NCBI GenBank assembly: GCA_021827485.1
Contig: JAKAVM010000026.1
Coordinates: forward strand, 1-45,497
Source of the DNA: Actinomycetes bacterium
Lineage (GTDB): Bacteria > Actinomycetota > Acidimicrobiia > Acidimicrobiales > JAKAVM01
Length of the DNA stretch: 45,497 nucleotides
Direction of reading: 5' to 3'
The translations under genes and the position numbers were made by a program. Under the pieces are notes generated by a model that was given only the letters and a program-made list of their open reading frames with translations, was not told the DNA's origin and made no database searches. Positions 7,823 to 17,919 of the stretch are shown here, piece after piece (positions within the stretch are counted from its first letter, which is position 1; every line of letters begins with the position of its first letter).

Positions 7823-9289
7823 TTATCGAATTGCCAAACTATTGAATTCAATCGGAGAGGGCAGGTCGGTCTGTCCCGTAAGAAACCGATCCACGCTAGC
7901 CGCGCAAGAACGACCCTCTGCAATGGCCCAAACTACTAAGCTCTGGCCTCTTCCCATATCTCCACACACAAACACACCATCTTTGTTAGTCATCCAGCTT
8001 GCATTTCTTAAAATATTGCCGCGTGGATCAAATTCAAGATCGAGCTGCTGCGTCATCTGGGATTTTTCAGCGCCAGTGAATCCAAGTGCTAGCAAAACCA
8101 AGTCTGCCTCAAGTTCAAAGTCTGAGTCATCCACTCTAGCAAAACTAAATCTACCAATCTCATCTAAAGTACTTTTCACTTGATGCAAATGAATTGCCTT
8201 AACCTTGCCACGTGCGTCAGAGATAAATGCCTGTGTATTGACTGAGAACAGCCTCTCACCCCCCTCTTCGTGGGCCGACGATACACGATATATTAGTGGC
8301 CAAGTTGGCCATGGGGTCGAGGGGTCTCGAACATCTGGTGGTCTTGGCATAATTTCAAGCTGGACTACACTTACACAACCTTGTCGGTGAACCGTTCCAA
8401 GACAGTCTGCACCAGTATCTCCTCCGCCTAGTATCACAACTTTCTTCCCGTTGGCAGACATCGGGTGATCGCTTAGATCGCCTTCGCAAACTTTGTTGGC
8501 CAAGGGAAGAAACTCCATAGCTTGATAAACTCCACTTAGTTCTCTTCCTGGCACAGCAAGTTCTCGGGCTTCACAACTTCCGCCAGCTAAGATTAGAGCA
8601 TCGGATTGACTTCGAAGAAGATTAGAATCTAGATCAACGCCAATTTCACAACTTGTGACAAACTTAGTTCCTTCTCCCTTCATCTGATCTAGACGCCTTT
8701 CAAGATATCGTTTCTCCATCTTGAATTCGGGGATTCCATATCGCAATAACCCACCAACCCGATCTGCTCTCTCATAAACAGTTACATCGTGACCGGCCCT
8801 AGTTAGTTGTTGCGCGCAAGCCAATCCTGCCGGTCCCGACCCAACAATCGAAACTTTCTTAGAAGTTCTAGTATCCGGCAAGATTGGACGGAGCAACCCT
8901 AGTTCAAAAGCCTTCTCCGAGATTTCAAATTCTATTTGCTTTATTAGAACTGGATCGTCGTTAATACCCAATACGCATGCTGTTTCGCATGGTGCAGGGC
9001 ACAATCTTCCTGTGAAATCGGGGAAGTTATTTGTGGCATGCAGGCGATCTGAGGCCGCTTCGAAATCTTCACGATATACTAAATCATTCCATTCTGGAAT
9101 TAGATTACCCAATGGACAACCTTGGTGACAGAACGGAATTCCGCAGTCCATGCACCGGGCAGCTTGACTGGTTAGCTGGTCCTCACCGAATGGAAGATAA
9201 ACCTCGTTCCAGTCGAGTAATCTCAGTTCCACAGGACGTCGTTTAGGAGATTGCCTGGCAAACTTCATAAAACCCCGAGGATCAGCCAT
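7823..9289 (-). CDS. gltD: Glutamate synthase, small subunit
   Basis: Feeds electrons from NAD(P)H through FAD and iron-sulfur clusters to the large subunit, which makes two glutamates from glutamine and 2-oxoglutarate. The 488-residue protein has two cysteine clusters for 4Fe-4S centres: C46, C49, C54 and C58, then C97, C101 and C105 ([14 protein letters not shown]). These are followed by an FAD-binding GSGPAG (about 150-155) and a second nucleotide fold with [15 protein letters not shown]. Length and order are standard. The ATG at 9289 overlaps the end of gltB by eight bases, so the subunits are probably translationally coupled. Confidence 0.95.
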   Translation of the reverse strand: MADPRGFMKFARQSPKRRPVELRLLDWNEVYLPFGEDQLTSQAARCMDCGIPFCHQGCPLGNLIPEWNDLVYREDFEAASDRLHATNNFPDFTGRLCPAPCETACVLGINDDPVLIKQIEFEISEKAFELGLLRPILPDTRTSKKVSIVGSGPAGLACAQQLTRAGHDVTVYERADRVGGLLRYGIPEFKMEKRYLERRLDQMKGEGTKFVTSCEIGVDLDSNLLRSQSDALILAGGSCEARELAVPGRELSGVYQAMEFLPLANKVCEGDLSDHPMSANGKKVVILGGGDTGADCLGTVHRQGCVSVVQLEIMPRPPDVRDPSTPWPTWPLIYRVSSAHEEGGERLFSVNTQAFISDARGKVKAIHLHQVKSTLDEIGRFSFARVDDSDFELEADLVLLALGFTGAEKSQMTQQLDLEFDPRGNILRNASWMTNKDGVFVCGDMGRGQSLVVWAIAEGRSCAASVDRFLTGQTDLPSPIEFNSLAIR

Positions 9290-12200
9290 GGGCCGCTGCC
9301 ATTATTGCCGAATCTAAGTCTGCTCCAGATTCGTTAGCCTGCCTAATTGCTTCGAGCACGCGCTTATAGTCTTTCGGCATCACCTTCTTGAAGTTTGTAT
9401 ACTGATGGCGATATTTCGACAAAAGTCGTTGCGCCACTGGTGAATCAGTTTCAGCGAAATGCGTTGTCAGTACTTCTCTAAGCCAGTCTCGATCATCATC
9501 GTCCATCCAATCAATCTCAACCATCTCTAAATTGAGATTGTGAATTAGTTCATCATTGGGATCGTAGACGTAAGCTATTCCTCCCGACATCCCCGCACCA
9601 AAATTCCTCCCAGTTTTCCCAAGCACAACTACGCGTCCACCCGTCATATACTCGCAGCCGTGATCGCCTACCCCTTCGACAACACACAGGGCTCCTGAGT
9701 TTCTAACTGCAAACCTTTCCCCTACAACTCCGCGAAGATAGGCCTCGCCGCCTGTAGCTCCATACAAGCAAACATTACCTGCAATAATTGACTCTTCCGC
9801 TAAAAATTTTGCTTCATCGGGCGGTCTAACTATTACACGCCCACCGGATAACCCCTTCGCACAGTAGTCGTTGGTATCTCCATAGAGAACGAGCGTTACG
9901 CCACGTGGAAGAAAAGCTCCAAAACTCTGACCCGCCGATCCAGTAAAAGTAATCTCGATCGTGTCATCCGGCAAACCTTGTGCTCCAAATCGACGCGAGA
10001 TCTCGCCACCCAACATTGCCCCCACAGTCCTATTGGTATTTCTTATTGGAAGTTCAATAGACACTTTCTCTTGATATTCTAATGCGGGCTGGCAAGCTTT
10101 TATTAACTCCACATCGAGTGCTCTATCTAACCCATGGTCTTGATCTTTCGTTTGGTAAAGGTCACACCCATCTGGTGGAACTGGCATATCAAGAATCGGA
10201 GTTAGATCAATTCCACTCGCCTTCCAATGGTCGATTGCATTATTGAAAGCCAGATACTCACTCCTTCCGACCGCTTCTTGAATCGACCTTATGCCCAACA
10301 TCGCCAAATACTCACGAACTTCCTGTGCAATAAACTCAAAAAAAGTCTCTACAAACTCTGGCTTGCCTTGAAACTTCTTTCTTAGCTCAGGATTTTGGGT
10401 AGCTATTCCTACCGGACAGGTATCAAGGTGGCATACTCGCATCATAACGCAACCAGACACCACAAGAGGTGCTGTCGCAAAACCGAACTCTTCTGCGCCA
10501 AGCAGTGCGGCAATAACTACATCCCTACCCGTCTTTAGTTGCCCATCTACTTGAACAACAATTCTATCCCTTAGCCCATTTGCTAAAAGAGTCTGCTGGG
10601 TTTCAGCCAAGCCAAGCTCCCACGGCCCTCCTGCATGCTTTAGAGAAGTAAGAGGTGATGCACCAGTTCCACCATCGTGCCCAGAAATAAGAACTACATC
10701 TGAATGCGCCTTCGCTACTCCAGCCGCAACTGTTCCAACCCCAACTTCCGCAACCAACTTTACGTGTATTCTGGCTTGAGGGTTTACATTCTTCAAATCG
10801 TGAATAAGCTGTGCTATATCTTCAATTGAATAAATATCGTGGTGAGGCGGAGGCGAAATTAGACCAACTCCAGCAATAGAGTAGCGCGTCTTAGCAATCC
10901 ACGGATAAACCTTATGACCAGGAAGCTGACCTCCCTCTCCTGGCTTAGCACCTTGAGCAATTTTAATCTGAATATCATCGGCATTGACCAAGTACTCCGA
11001 GGTAACTCCAAATCGGCCTGATGCAACTTGTTTAATTGCACTTCTGCGTAGATCACCATTTGCATCTGGAGTAAACCGGTCAGCGTCTTCTCCCCCTTCC
11101 CCAGTATTTGAGCGAGCCCCAAGCCTGTTCATCGCAATCGCTAGCGTCTCATGGGCCTCCTGCGAGATCGAGCCATACGACATTGCGCCTGTCGAAAACC
11201 GCTTTACAATTTCCGAGATTGGTTCCACTTCGTCAATGTCAATCGCTCGTGACTGATTTGATTCGAACTTCAAAAGACCCCTCAAAGTACCTAATCTTGC
11301 TGATTGATCGTCTACTAGTCGGGTGTATTCTTTGAATATCTCAAAGCGTTTGGTTCGTGTCGAATGTTGTAGCTTAAAAACGGTTTGTGGGTTGAAAAGA
11401 TGAAACTCCCCCTCCCTTCTCCACTGATACTCGCCCCCAGGCTCAAGCTCACGATGAGCTAATTCGCTCGAAGAACTGTGCCAAGCATGACGGTGACGCA
11501 ACCGAATCTCCTGAGCAATTGTTTCTAACCCAATCCCTCCAATACGCGATGGGGTATGCGTGAAATACTTCTCAATAACGTCCCTTGATAATCCAATTGC
11601 CTCGAATACTTGGGCTCCTGTGTAGGACTGAACCGTTGAAATGCCCATTTTTGACATAACTTTCAATACGCCTTTAGAAAGTGCCTTGATGTAATTGCGG
11701 CATGCTTGCCGATCCGAAATTCCAGTGAGCCTACCCGAAGAAATCATATCCTCAATCGACTCAAAGGCAAGATACGGATTGATACATGAAGCGCCATAAC
11801 CCAACACAAGTGCGCAATGATGTACTTCTCTCACGTCGCCAGCTTCGATGACTAATCCAGCCAGAGTCCTCGCCTGCTCGCGAATCAGAAAATGGTGAAC
11901 CGCAGAAGTAAGCAACAAGGATGGAATTGGAGCTAATTCATTCGTCGAATTCCTGTCGGAAAGAATTATTATGTTTGCACCAGTATTTATTTCATCTAGT
12001 ACTTTTTCACAGATTGAATCCAAGGCACGTTCAAGCCCCGGGCCACCTTGTTCGACTTCATATAATCCATCAATTACAAAGCTCTTAAAATTCCCGGAAG
12101 CACCTGCTTCACTTACGTACATCAACTTAGCAAGTTCGTCATTATCTATTATTGGATACTCCAGGACTATCTGTGAACATGAGCTAGCTTGCGGAACTAA

Positions 12201-13844
12201 TAAATTACCTTCGGCCCCAAGAGTTACTCTCAACGACGTCACCATCTCCTCCCTAATTGCATCCAACGGAGGATTGGTAACCTGCGCAAATAGCTGTGAA
12301 AAATAGTCAAAAAGTAATCGTGGGCGGTTAGACAATACTGCGAGAGGTGTATCCGAACCCATGGAGCCAATTGGCTCAATTCCATTCACCGCCATCGGAG
12401 TAATCAAGATTTTCAGTTCTTCGGTTGTATATCCAAAGGTTCGCTGGAGTTTGACTATTGATCCATGCTTAGGAAGCAGCATATGCCTAGGAGGCAAATC
12501 CTCTAAGTGCACCAAGTTATCCTCTAACCATTGGCCATATGGTAGCTCCTTGGCTAACTCAGACTTAAGCTCGTCATCAGATATGATCCGACCCTGAGAC
12601 GTATCGACTAAAAACATCTTTCCTGGCTGTAGTCTTCCTTTGAATGTAACTGATTCTGGATTGATATCCAATACTCCGACTTCGGAAGCCATTACTACTA
12701 ATCCCTTGTCAGTTACCCAATAACGTGAAGGCCTAAGGCCGTTTCTATCGAGAACCGCTCCAATAACGGTTCCATCGGTGAATGCTATTGAAGCAGGCCC
12801 ATCCCAAGGTTCCATTATGGATGCATGAAATTCATAGAATGCCTTACGCTCTTGGTCGATAAAACGATTATTTTGCCAAGCTTCCGGGATCATCATCAAT
12901 ACGGCATGGGGCAAAGAACGCCCTGCAAGATGTAACAACTCTAGAACTTCATCAAAAGCTGCTGAGTCCGAGACACCAGGCGTACAGATCGGGGCAATAC
13001 GACTAAGATCTCCAGGTAAATACTCACTTGAAATAAGTGCTTGCCTTGCACGCATCCAATTACGATTTCCCTGCAGGGTATTTATCTCCCCATTGTGAGC
13101 AAGCAATCTATAAGGATGCGCTAATGGCCAAGACGGAAAGGTGTTTGTAGAAAACCTCGAATGCACAAGTGCGATCGCACTTTCAAAATTCGGATCTGAC
13201 AAATCAGGGAAAAAGCCTCGTAGTTGGCCGGAGGTTAGCATTCCTTTGTATACAAGAGTTCTGGTTGAAAGCGATGGAAAGTAAAGTTCTTCAATGTCAT
13301 GCTCTGCCCTCTTTCGAAGGATGTACGCGCGACGTTCAATCTCCATTTGGGTCAATATTTTTGGACCTTCGGAAGGATCTATCAAGAAAACTTGACGCAT
13401 TGCAGGCATTGCCTCAATTGCAAGCGTTCCAAGATCTTTAGAGTTGGTAGGTAGATACCTCCACCCAGCCACTTGCAAACCTTCTTCTTCGGCTAATGCT
13501 GCAAATCGCTTTATAACGCTCTGGGTTTCTTCTGGTTCTCGGGGTAGAAATGCAATGCCAGTTGCATACAGACCACTGTCAGGCAGGTCAATCTCCGAAT
13601 TGCGCTTCAGGAATTCGTGAGGGATTTGGACTAGAATACCAGCGCCATCGCCTGTCGAGCTTTCGGAGCCACTAGCGCCCCGATGCTCTAAATTCTCAAG
13701 GACCTTTAGTCCCTGATCAACTATTTGGTTAGACTTTCTTCCCTCAATATCTACTACAAATCCAACACCACATGATTCATGTTCAAAGCTCGGGTGGTAA
13801 AGACCACCTTTAGCAGTGTCCGTTCTACTAGAAGCTTTTCTCAC
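9282..13844 (-). CDS. gltB: Glutamate synthase, large subunit
   Basis: A 1520-residue glutamine amidotransferase and 2-oxoglutarate amination subunit. The N-terminus carries a 24-residue propeptide before Cys25 (HESCGVGFV), the expected N-terminal nucleophile after cleavage. The glutaminase half contains [12 protein letters not shown]. The FMN synthase region has the 3Fe-4S cysteines C1132, C1138 and C1143 ([12 protein letters not shown]). The GXGXG-type beta helix sits near the C-terminus ([16 protein letters not shown]). Translation starts at GTG 13844. It faces thiO across about 100 to 170 bases that should hold divergent promoters, and leads the gltB-gltD-small gene unit. Confidence 0.96.
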   Translation of the reverse strand: MRKASSRTDTAKGGLYHPSFEHESCGVGFVVDIEGRKSNQIVDQGLKVLENLEHRGASGSESSTGDGAGILVQIPHEFLKRNSEIDLPDSGLYATGIAFLPREPEETQSVIKRFAALAEEEGLQVAGWRYLPTNSKDLGTLAIEAMPAMRQVFLIDPSEGPKILTQMEIERRAYILRKRAEHDIEELYFPSLSTRTLVYKGMLTSGQLRGFFPDLSDPNFESAIALVHSRFSTNTFPSWPLAHPYRLLAHNGEINTLQGNRNWMRARQALISSEYLPGDLSRIAPICTPGVSDSAAFDEVLELLHLAGRSLPHAVLMMIPEAWQNNRFIDQERKAFYEFHASIMEPWDGPASIAFTDGTVIGAVLDRNGLRPSRYWVTDKGLVVMASEVGVLDINPESVTFKGRLQPGKMFLVDTSQGRIISDDELKSELAKELPYGQWLEDNLVHLEDLPPRHMLLPKHGSIVKLQRTFGYTTEELKILITPMAVNGIEPIGSMGSDTPLAVLSNRPRLLFDYFSQLFAQVTNPPLDAIREEMVTSLRVTLGAEGNLLVPQASSCSQIVLEYPIIDNDELAKLMYVSEAGASGNFKSFVIDGLYEVEQGGPGLERALDSICEKVLDEINTGANIIILSDRNSTNELAPIPSLLLTSAVHHFLIREQARTLAGLVIEAGDVREVHHCALVLGYGASCINPYLAFESIEDMISSGRLTGISDRQACRNYIKALSKGVLKVMSKMGISTVQSYTGAQVFEAIGLSRDVIEKYFTHTPSRIGGIGLETIAQEIRLRHRHAWHSSSSELAHRELEPGGEYQWRREGEFHLFNPQTVFKLQHSTRTKRFEIFKEYTRLVDDQSARLGTLRGLLKFESNQSRAIDIDEVEPISEIVKRFSTGAMSYGSISQEAHETLAIAMNRLGARSNTGEGGEDADRFTPDANGDLRRSAIKQVASGRFGVTSEYLVNADDIQIKIAQGAKPGEGGQLPGHKVYPWIAKTRYSIAGVGLISPPPHHDIYSIEDIAQLIHDLKNVNPQARIHVKLVAEVGVGTVAAGVAKAHSDVVLISGHDGGTGASPLTSLKHAGGPWELGLAETQQTLLANGLRDRIVVQVDGQLKTGRDVVIAALLGAEEFGFATAPLVVSGCVMMRVCHLDTCPVGIATQNPELRKKFQGKPEFVETFFEFIAQEVREYLAMLGIRSIQEAVGRSEYLAFNNAIDHWKASGIDLTPILDMPVPPDGCDLYQTKDQDHGLDRALDVELIKACQPALEYQEKVSIELPIRNTNRTVGAMLGGEISRRFGAQGLPDDTIEITFTGSAGQSFGAFLPRGVTLVLYGDTNDYCAKGLSGGRVIVRPPDEAKFLAEESIIAGNVCLYGATGGEAYLRGVVGERFAVRNSGALCVVEGVGDHGCEYMTGGRVVVLGKTGRNFGAGMSGGIAYVYDPNDELIHNLNLEMVEIDWMDDDDRDWLREVLTTHFAETDSPVAQRLLSKYRHQYTNFKKVMPKDYKRVLEAIRQANESGADLDSAIMAAAHG

Positions 13845-14018
13845 AGCCAGTATCTAAATCCCTTTTCTATAATATTCTTCATAGCCAGCTCGTATTTGTC
13901 GCGAACTATCTAAGCCTTAGGTTTTCTAGAAGTCCACGGCCATCGATTGCCGGGCATCGAAAAACTCGGGGCGACACTGACCCAAACATCGATACTAGAC
14001 ATCTTAGCTCTATTGGAT

Positions 14019-15257
14019 ATGATGGATAAAATGACTGCTGTAAAAGAATCCCCGACCAAGCTTTTGGTAGTTGGAGCAGGGGTGATAGGGCTGAGTGTAG
14101 CCTGGCACTGTAGGGATTTTTTTGATGAAATTACGCTTATCGATTCCGATCCTGACCAAGCTGCAAGCCTCGTAGCTGGTGGGATGCTAGCCCCAGTTAC
14201 AGAGGCTCACTTTGGGGAGGAAACTCTAATTGCTTTCAACCTTAGCGCAGCAAAACTTTACCCATCGTTTGTACAGCAATTAGAAGCTTCTTCAAATTGC
14301 TGTGTTGGTTTACAAACAACTGGAACGATGTGCCTAGGGAAAAATACATCCGACTTAGCTCAACTAACTCAACTTGCTAAGTTCCAAGAAAAATTAGGAT
14401 TAAACATTAAACCACTTAGCGCCTCCAAAGCAAAGGAAATGGAACCACTACTTAGCAGTAGGCTGGCTGGCGGGTACTTGGCTATGGAAGATTTCATTGT
14501 GGAGCCTATAGAACTATGTAATGCGCTGAATATTGCTTTGTTGAATAATGGAGTGGCATCAATTCGAGAGGAAATTGTTGAAATATCATTAGAAGAGCCA
14601 AATCTTATTTCAGCTATCACCAGCTCGAACACGGTCATAACTGGCACGCATCTTTGTCTGGCATCAGGCAGCCAAATCGGCCGAATTAACTTTTCATTTT
14701 CCTCCAATAGGCCCTTGTCTGGCGGGAAGGTCGCAAACCCTCAGCCAGCACCTGAGAACTTTCCTCTGCCGATTAGGCCGGTTAGAGGCCAGATTATTCG
14801 ACTTCGACCTCAGCGCTTTGATAGCAACAGCGTCAATGGACTATTTACTAACCATACCGTAAGGGCCTACGTAGACGGCAAGCATGTTTATATTCTAAGC
14901 CGTCACAACGGTGAAGTCGTTGTGGGTGCGACAAGCGAGGAGCAAGGCTATCATAAGGCCAACACAGTCGAAGGTATTTATGAACTCCTCAAGTGCGCCC
15001 AAGATATTATACCTTCCATAAGAGAACTCGAAATTGTACGCCTCGAAAGTGGCTTACGCCCAGCTAGCCCTGACAACTTCCCAATTGTCGGACCTCTTTA
15101 TTCAACAAATATTTGCATCGCAACGGGGCATTATCGGAATGGGATATTACAAGCACCCATCACAGGCTCACTAGTTGCAAAATACTTTGCAACAGGTCAA
15201 ATTCCGCTAGAGATTAAACCATTTTCCCCAGAGAGATTTCAAGAGAGCGCACTGTAA
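14019..15257 (+). CDS. thiO: Glycine oxidase of thiamine synthesis
   Basis: FAD-dependent oxidation of glycine to dehydroglycine, the imine used by ThiG to build the thiazole ring. An N-terminal FAD motif reads VVGAGVIGLSVAWHC. The C-terminal part has RLESGLRPASPDNFPIVG and GHYRNGILQAP, hallmarks of the ThiO/GoxB family. The frame is open back to a TTG at 13947, but the first 24 residues from there look unlike the family. I prefer the ATG at 14019, with 14022 and 14031 also possible; no convincing Shine-Dalgarno decides between them. The stop overlaps the thiS ATG (TAATG), which supports coupling to thiS. Confidence 0.9.
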   Translation: MMDKMTAVKESPTKLLVVGAGVIGLSVAWHCRDFFDEITLIDSDPDQAASLVAGGMLAPVTEAHFGEETLIAFNLSAAKLYPSFVQQLEASSNCCVGLQTTGTMCLGKNTSDLAQLTQLAKFQEKLGLNIKPLSASKAKEMEPLLSSRLAGGYLAMEDFIVEPIELCNALNIALLNNGVASIREEIVEISLEEPNLISAITSSNTVITGTHLCLASGSQIGRINFSFSSNRPLSGGKVANPQPAPENFPLPIRPVRGQIIRLRPQRFDSNSVNGLFTNHTVRAYVDGKHVYILSRHNGEVVVGATSEEQGYHKANTVEGIYELLKCAQDIIPSIRELEIVRLESGLRPASPDNFPIVGPLYSTNICIATGHYRNGILQAPITGSLVAKYFATGQIPLEIKPFSPERFQESAL

Positions 15258-15460
15258 TGATACATATAATCCTCAACGGCTCACCGATGACGCTTATTGG
15301 CGAAGTTAGTCTTGAAGAATTCCTGAAATCTTCCAATACGTCCAACAAGGGTGTTGCTATTTCGCTAAACCGATCAATCGTGCCAAAATCAAAGTGGTCG
15401 TCTACTCTTGTACGTAACAATGACATGATCGAATTGGTCAGCGCGGCACCAGGAGGATAA
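15257..15460 (+). CDS. thiS: Sulfur carrier protein ThiS
   Basis: A small ubiquitin-like carrier whose C-terminal glycine is converted to a thiocarboxylate that donates sulfur to the thiazole. The 67-residue length and the C-terminal Gly-Gly (SAAPGG) are exactly as expected. The ATG at 15257 overlaps the thiO stop by one base. The two terminal glycine codons form an AGGAGG, which can act as a Shine-Dalgarno for a GTG 11 bases further on. From the last seven codons onward the sequence is tandemly repeated three times. Confidence 0.95.
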   Translation: MIHIILNGSPMTLIGEVSLEEFLKSSNTSNKGVAISLNRSIVPKSKWSSTLVRNNDMIELVSAAPGG

Positions 15461-15467
15461 CTAGAAA

Positions 15468-15524
15468 GTGAATAGATACATTTTTGTTAGTCAGCGCGGC
15501 ACCAGGAGGATAACTAGAAAGTGA
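15468..15524 (+). CDS. Possible 18-residue mini-ORF 1 in thiS repeat
   Basis: GTG start 11 bases after AGGAGG (15451-15456). The predicted peptide is MNRYIFVSQRGTRRITRK. Its TGA overlaps the next GTG (GTGA). It may be a byproduct of the duplication; there is no evidence of expression beyond the Shine-Dalgarno and the overlap. Confidence 0.25.
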   Translation: MNRYIFVSQRGTRRITRK

Positions 15525-15577
15525 ATAGATACATTTTTGTTAGTCAGCGCGGCACCAAGAGGATAACTAGAAAGTGA
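15521..15577 (+). CDS. Possible 18-residue mini-ORF 2 in thiS repeat
   Basis: Second copy of the same arrangement, with an AGGAGG at 15504-15509 upstream. The peptide differs from mini-ORF 1 by one residue (Lys for Arg at position 13). The stop overlaps the third GTG in a GTGA. Confidence 0.25.
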   Translation: MNRYIFVSQRGTKRITRK

Positions 15578-15612
15578 GTAGATACTTTTTTGCGGACGGA
15601 TCCAGCTATTGA
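15574..15612 (+). CDS. Possible 12-residue mini-ORF 3 leading into GNAT gene
   Basis: GTG start after a weaker AAGAGG. The predicted peptide is MSRYFFADGSSY, with TGA at 15610-15612 overlapping the ATG of the GNAT gene at 15612 (TGATG). This overlap could couple translation of the acetyltransferase to ribosomes finishing thiS. That is inference. Confidence 0.28.
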   Translation: MSRYFFADGSSY

Positions 15613-16280
15613 TGATTAGAACTTTGAATTTATCCGACCTCAGCCAAGCGCTAGAACTTCATAAAGACCTCTTGGCAGAAGAATTCATATCAACTTGTGG
15701 AGATAAATTTCTCTATCACTACTATCGCACCTGGATGGCTACTCCATACGGAGTTTCTCTTGGTGCTTTTGAGGACTATGAGCTTGTTGGACTGCTCCTT
15801 GGTTCGATAAACCCTTCATTGCACTATCGCTATATGCTTGCCAACGGAGGGCTTCGCCTTGCGTACGATCTCGGGATCCATGCGCTCAAGAACCCGCAAT
15901 TTCGCAGGGAGCTCATTCGTACGCGGCTAAAGCGCTATCTCTTTGCCATGGGTCGGGTTACAAAATCCTCTTTATTGCCTAAGAATCGCCAATCGGCTAC
16001 TACGCTTAGAACCCAAAGCGAAAACAATGCACAGGTTCGAATCGGTGAGATAACCCACCTGTTGGTATCAAATCGCTCGCAAGGCAAAGGAATAGGCAAG
16101 CTACTCGTCGAGGAGATGGTCGCCAGATCTACTCCGTTGAATCTTTCCAAAATTGTGTTAGTGACTCCACCTAAGTCACAAGCAAAGGACTTCTACTCTC
16201 ATATTGGATTCAAGGAAGAAACCACACTTACTAATAGCTCTGGAGAGACTTTCCTTAGAATGTATCTACCTCTTGATTAG
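15612..16280 (+). CDS. GNAT-family N-acetyltransferase
   Basis: A cytosolic acetyltransferase that would use acetyl-CoA; the substrate is unknown. The acetyl-CoA pyrophosphate loop is visible as NRSQGKGIGKLL (about residues 155-166), followed by the typical C-terminal strand and helix (IVLVTPPKSQAKDFYSHIGF). The product is about 222 residues, with a central segment longer than a minimal GNAT domain. ATG 15612 is the likely start, with a TTG codon directly before it. No strong Shine-Dalgarno precedes it, but the stop of a repeat-borne mini-ORF overlaps it. It follows thiS on the same strand and is convergent with the SGNH hydrolase gene. A role in thiamine metabolism is not implied by sequence. 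Confidence 0.85.
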   Translation: MIRTLNLSDLSQALELHKDLLAEEFISTCGDKFLYHYYRTWMATPYGVSLGAFEDYELVGLLLGSINPSLHYRYMLANGGLRLAYDLGIHALKNPQFRRELIRTRLKRYLFAMGRVTKSSLLPKNRQSATTLRTQSENNAQVRIGEITHLLVSNRSQGKGIGKLLVEEMVARSTPLNLSKIVLVTPPKSQAKDFYSHIGFKEETTLTNSSGETFLRMYLPLD

Positions 16281-16316
16281 CATACACAAACCTCACAGCA
16301 CACATGGTTAGATCCC

Positions 16317-17861
16317 TTACTTAGGTAGTGCGCCTTTTGGCATCGCCACTGGTGGCCCTATACCAGTCGTACCCATGCAGCCCTTGGTTGGCGTTACGAT
16401 AATATCTTCTGGAACATATGGTAGATTTGGCATGCCTATTTCGGGACCTACAATTGAATCTGCCATAGCAACTTGGCCTGGCGCACTAGGGTGCAAGTTA
16501 TCCCCAGAATCAAATGGCGCAAACATTGATGTCGGGATACAACTTCCGTCATAATCATCAGCAATGATTCTCGCAAAATCCAAAGTACCGTCAAAATTTC
16601 CGGGCTGCAGTATCCAGGTATTTATTTGTTCAAGATATTGTTGTTGCGTAGGTGTCCAAGGTTCTTTTCCGGCCATCCGAGGTAGTAGAGTAACTCCAAT
16701 AATCTTGAGATTCGACTGGTGAACCAGTTGTATTGCCTGCTGGTAGCCAGCAATAACCTGTGATGCAGTTGCCCCGAAATACAAATCATTCGTTCCAATA
16801 AATAAAATAATCTCAGAAACTCCAGATTGATCAATTGCATCTTGACTGATTCGATCTAGCCCTGCAGGTCCACCTCCAATCTTTGAGTAATTATTGGGCA
16901 AAGCCAGCAAGGTATTAGCGGTAATTCCTTCATTGATTACAGCCCTCTGCTCATCCGGTGGCAACATGTCAATTCTTTGCTGCAGTACATCGGTCCAACG
17001 TATGGATGTGTTAAATCCCTCTGTAATCGAATCACCAACAACAACAATGCTACCAAGAGCAGGAGCAGCTCCTGGCTGCTGAAGTACATCTACTGCATCA
17101 ATCCAACGCGGCCACGGACTTGAAAATTGGAATGCCGAACTGTTCACTTGAGAGACCTGATTGCCACCATTGTTGGGAGTAAAAAAGGAAACTTTAGCTT
17201 CAGCACAACAAGGATGGATAGTCACTATATCTGAGTTCGATACATAGATGCTAACTGCTAGAGTCTCCCCAGCCGTAACCTGCATTGCAACCGGGTCACT
17301 GTAGGCAACTTGACCTACCGGAATTGCTATTCCCGGGCTTGAATTGAAGCTCAGTTGCACAAGGGAACTCGGAACGATCTGGGCACCTTGAAGATCTTGC
17401 GCGACACTAGCGGCACTAACTTGAAGGGGAACATTGCCAAAGAGATTCGAGATCCTAATACGGACCGAAGTCCCGCCAATTCCTACTGTAGCTAACTCTC
17501 TGACAGTTGTATTGGTTGCAACTCCATCGCCCCAAGCCATGGCTGATCCCCAAGCCACCCTCCAAGTTGGTGATTGTAATAGCGCAGGAGCTGTAGTTGG
17601 CGTGTTTATTGTCGAACGTGACACCTTTTCACTGGTCGTAACAACCAAGTGATTGTTCGGCTTTTTGGCTGATCCATCTTTCGAAAGAACCAAGATAGCC
17701 ACTACTGCTACCGTCAATAAAGATAGTAAAATAATAAATATCTGCCTGATCCGCGTAGCAGAGCTGCTATAACTTCGCGAAGACGAATATGACTTCTTAC
17801 TATGCAACGGGACTTTACTCTTGCCCTCCAGATTAGGTCTTGAATTACTCTGGTCGTTCAC
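16317..17861 (-). CDS. Membrane-anchored SGNH/GDSL-family hydrolase
   Basis: A probable cell-surface esterase, lipase or deacylase. The 514-residue protein starts with a polar, Ser-rich cytoplasmic tail. One hydrophobic segment follows (about 40-60), acting as a signal anchor, then a linker and a beta-rich region (about 95-250). The SGNH domain comes last, with block I VVGDSITEG (Ser278), the FIGTNDLYF block and the DNLHPS catalytic Asp-His block. The beta-rich region before the catalytic domain resembles accessory domains of carbohydrate esterases, though I cannot name it. Translation starts at GTG 17861. It is divergent from the methyltransferase gene at 17920. The substrate is unknown. Confidence 0.85.
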   Translation of the reverse strand: MNDQSNSRPNLEGKSKVPLHSKKSYSSSRSYSSSATRIRQIFIILLSLLTVAVVAILVLSKDGSAKKPNNHLVVTTSEKVSRSTINTPTTAPALLQSPTWRVAWGSAMAWGDGVATNTTVRELATVGIGGTSVRIRISNLFGNVPLQVSAASVAQDLQGAQIVPSSLVQLSFNSSPGIAIPVGQVAYSDPVAMQVTAGETLAVSIYVSNSDIVTIHPCCAEAKVSFFTPNNGGNQVSQVNSSAFQFSSPWPRWIDAVDVLQQPGAAPALGSIVVVGDSITEGFNTSIRWTDVLQQRIDMLPPDEQRAVINEGITANTLLALPNNYSKIGGGPAGLDRISQDAIDQSGVSEIILFIGTNDLYFGATASQVIAGYQQAIQLVHQSNLKIIGVTLLPRMAGKEPWTPTQQQYLEQINTWILQPGNFDGTLDFARIIADDYDGSCIPTSMFAPFDSGDNLHPSAPGQVAMADSIVGPEIGMPNLPYVPEDIIVTPTKGCMGTTGIGPPVAMPKGALPK

Positions 17862-17919
17862 TTACCAAATTCCAAAATTTCGTTTCATTGTCATGCTTTG
17901 GCAAGGTAGGAAGATTAGA

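Larger units (their letters stand above)
15438..15596 (+). repeat. Three 53-base tandem repeats spanning the thiS stop
   Basis: Units lie at 15438-15490, 15491-15543 and 15544-15596. The first two are identical over all 53 bases. The third has a few substitutions and diverges over its last bases, so it probably carries the original junction with the next gene. Each unit contains the end of ThiS with its stop, an AGGAGG (AAGAGG in unit 3) and a GTG. Confidence 0.97.

Noticed and set aside
7779-8183. 134-residue open frame on the plus strand over gltD
   Set aside because: It lies antisense to the end of gltD and the start of the small gene, with a composition expected of a shadow frame and no recognisable motif.
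13868-13873. Perfect TATAAT on the plus strand upstream of thiO
   Set aside because: No acceptable -35 sequence occurs 16 to 18 bases upstream and no extended -10, so it cannot be called a promoter from sequence alone.
13947-14018. TTG 13947 as the start of thiO
   Set aside because: It adds 24 residues unlike the family's N-terminus, which begins just before the FAD-binding strand.
13960-14020. Possible TPP riboswitch before thiO (an ACTCGGGG followed by CTGAC)
   Set aside because: The start resembles the 5' part of a THI element, but the CTGAGA box and the downstream GCGTAGGGA-type core are absent, and nothing matching lies before thiG either.
17821-17919. Longer N-terminus for the methyltransferase starting at 17821
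   Set aside because: It would overlap the first codons of the divergent SGNH hydrolase gene, and the better Shine-Dalgarno is before TTG 17920.
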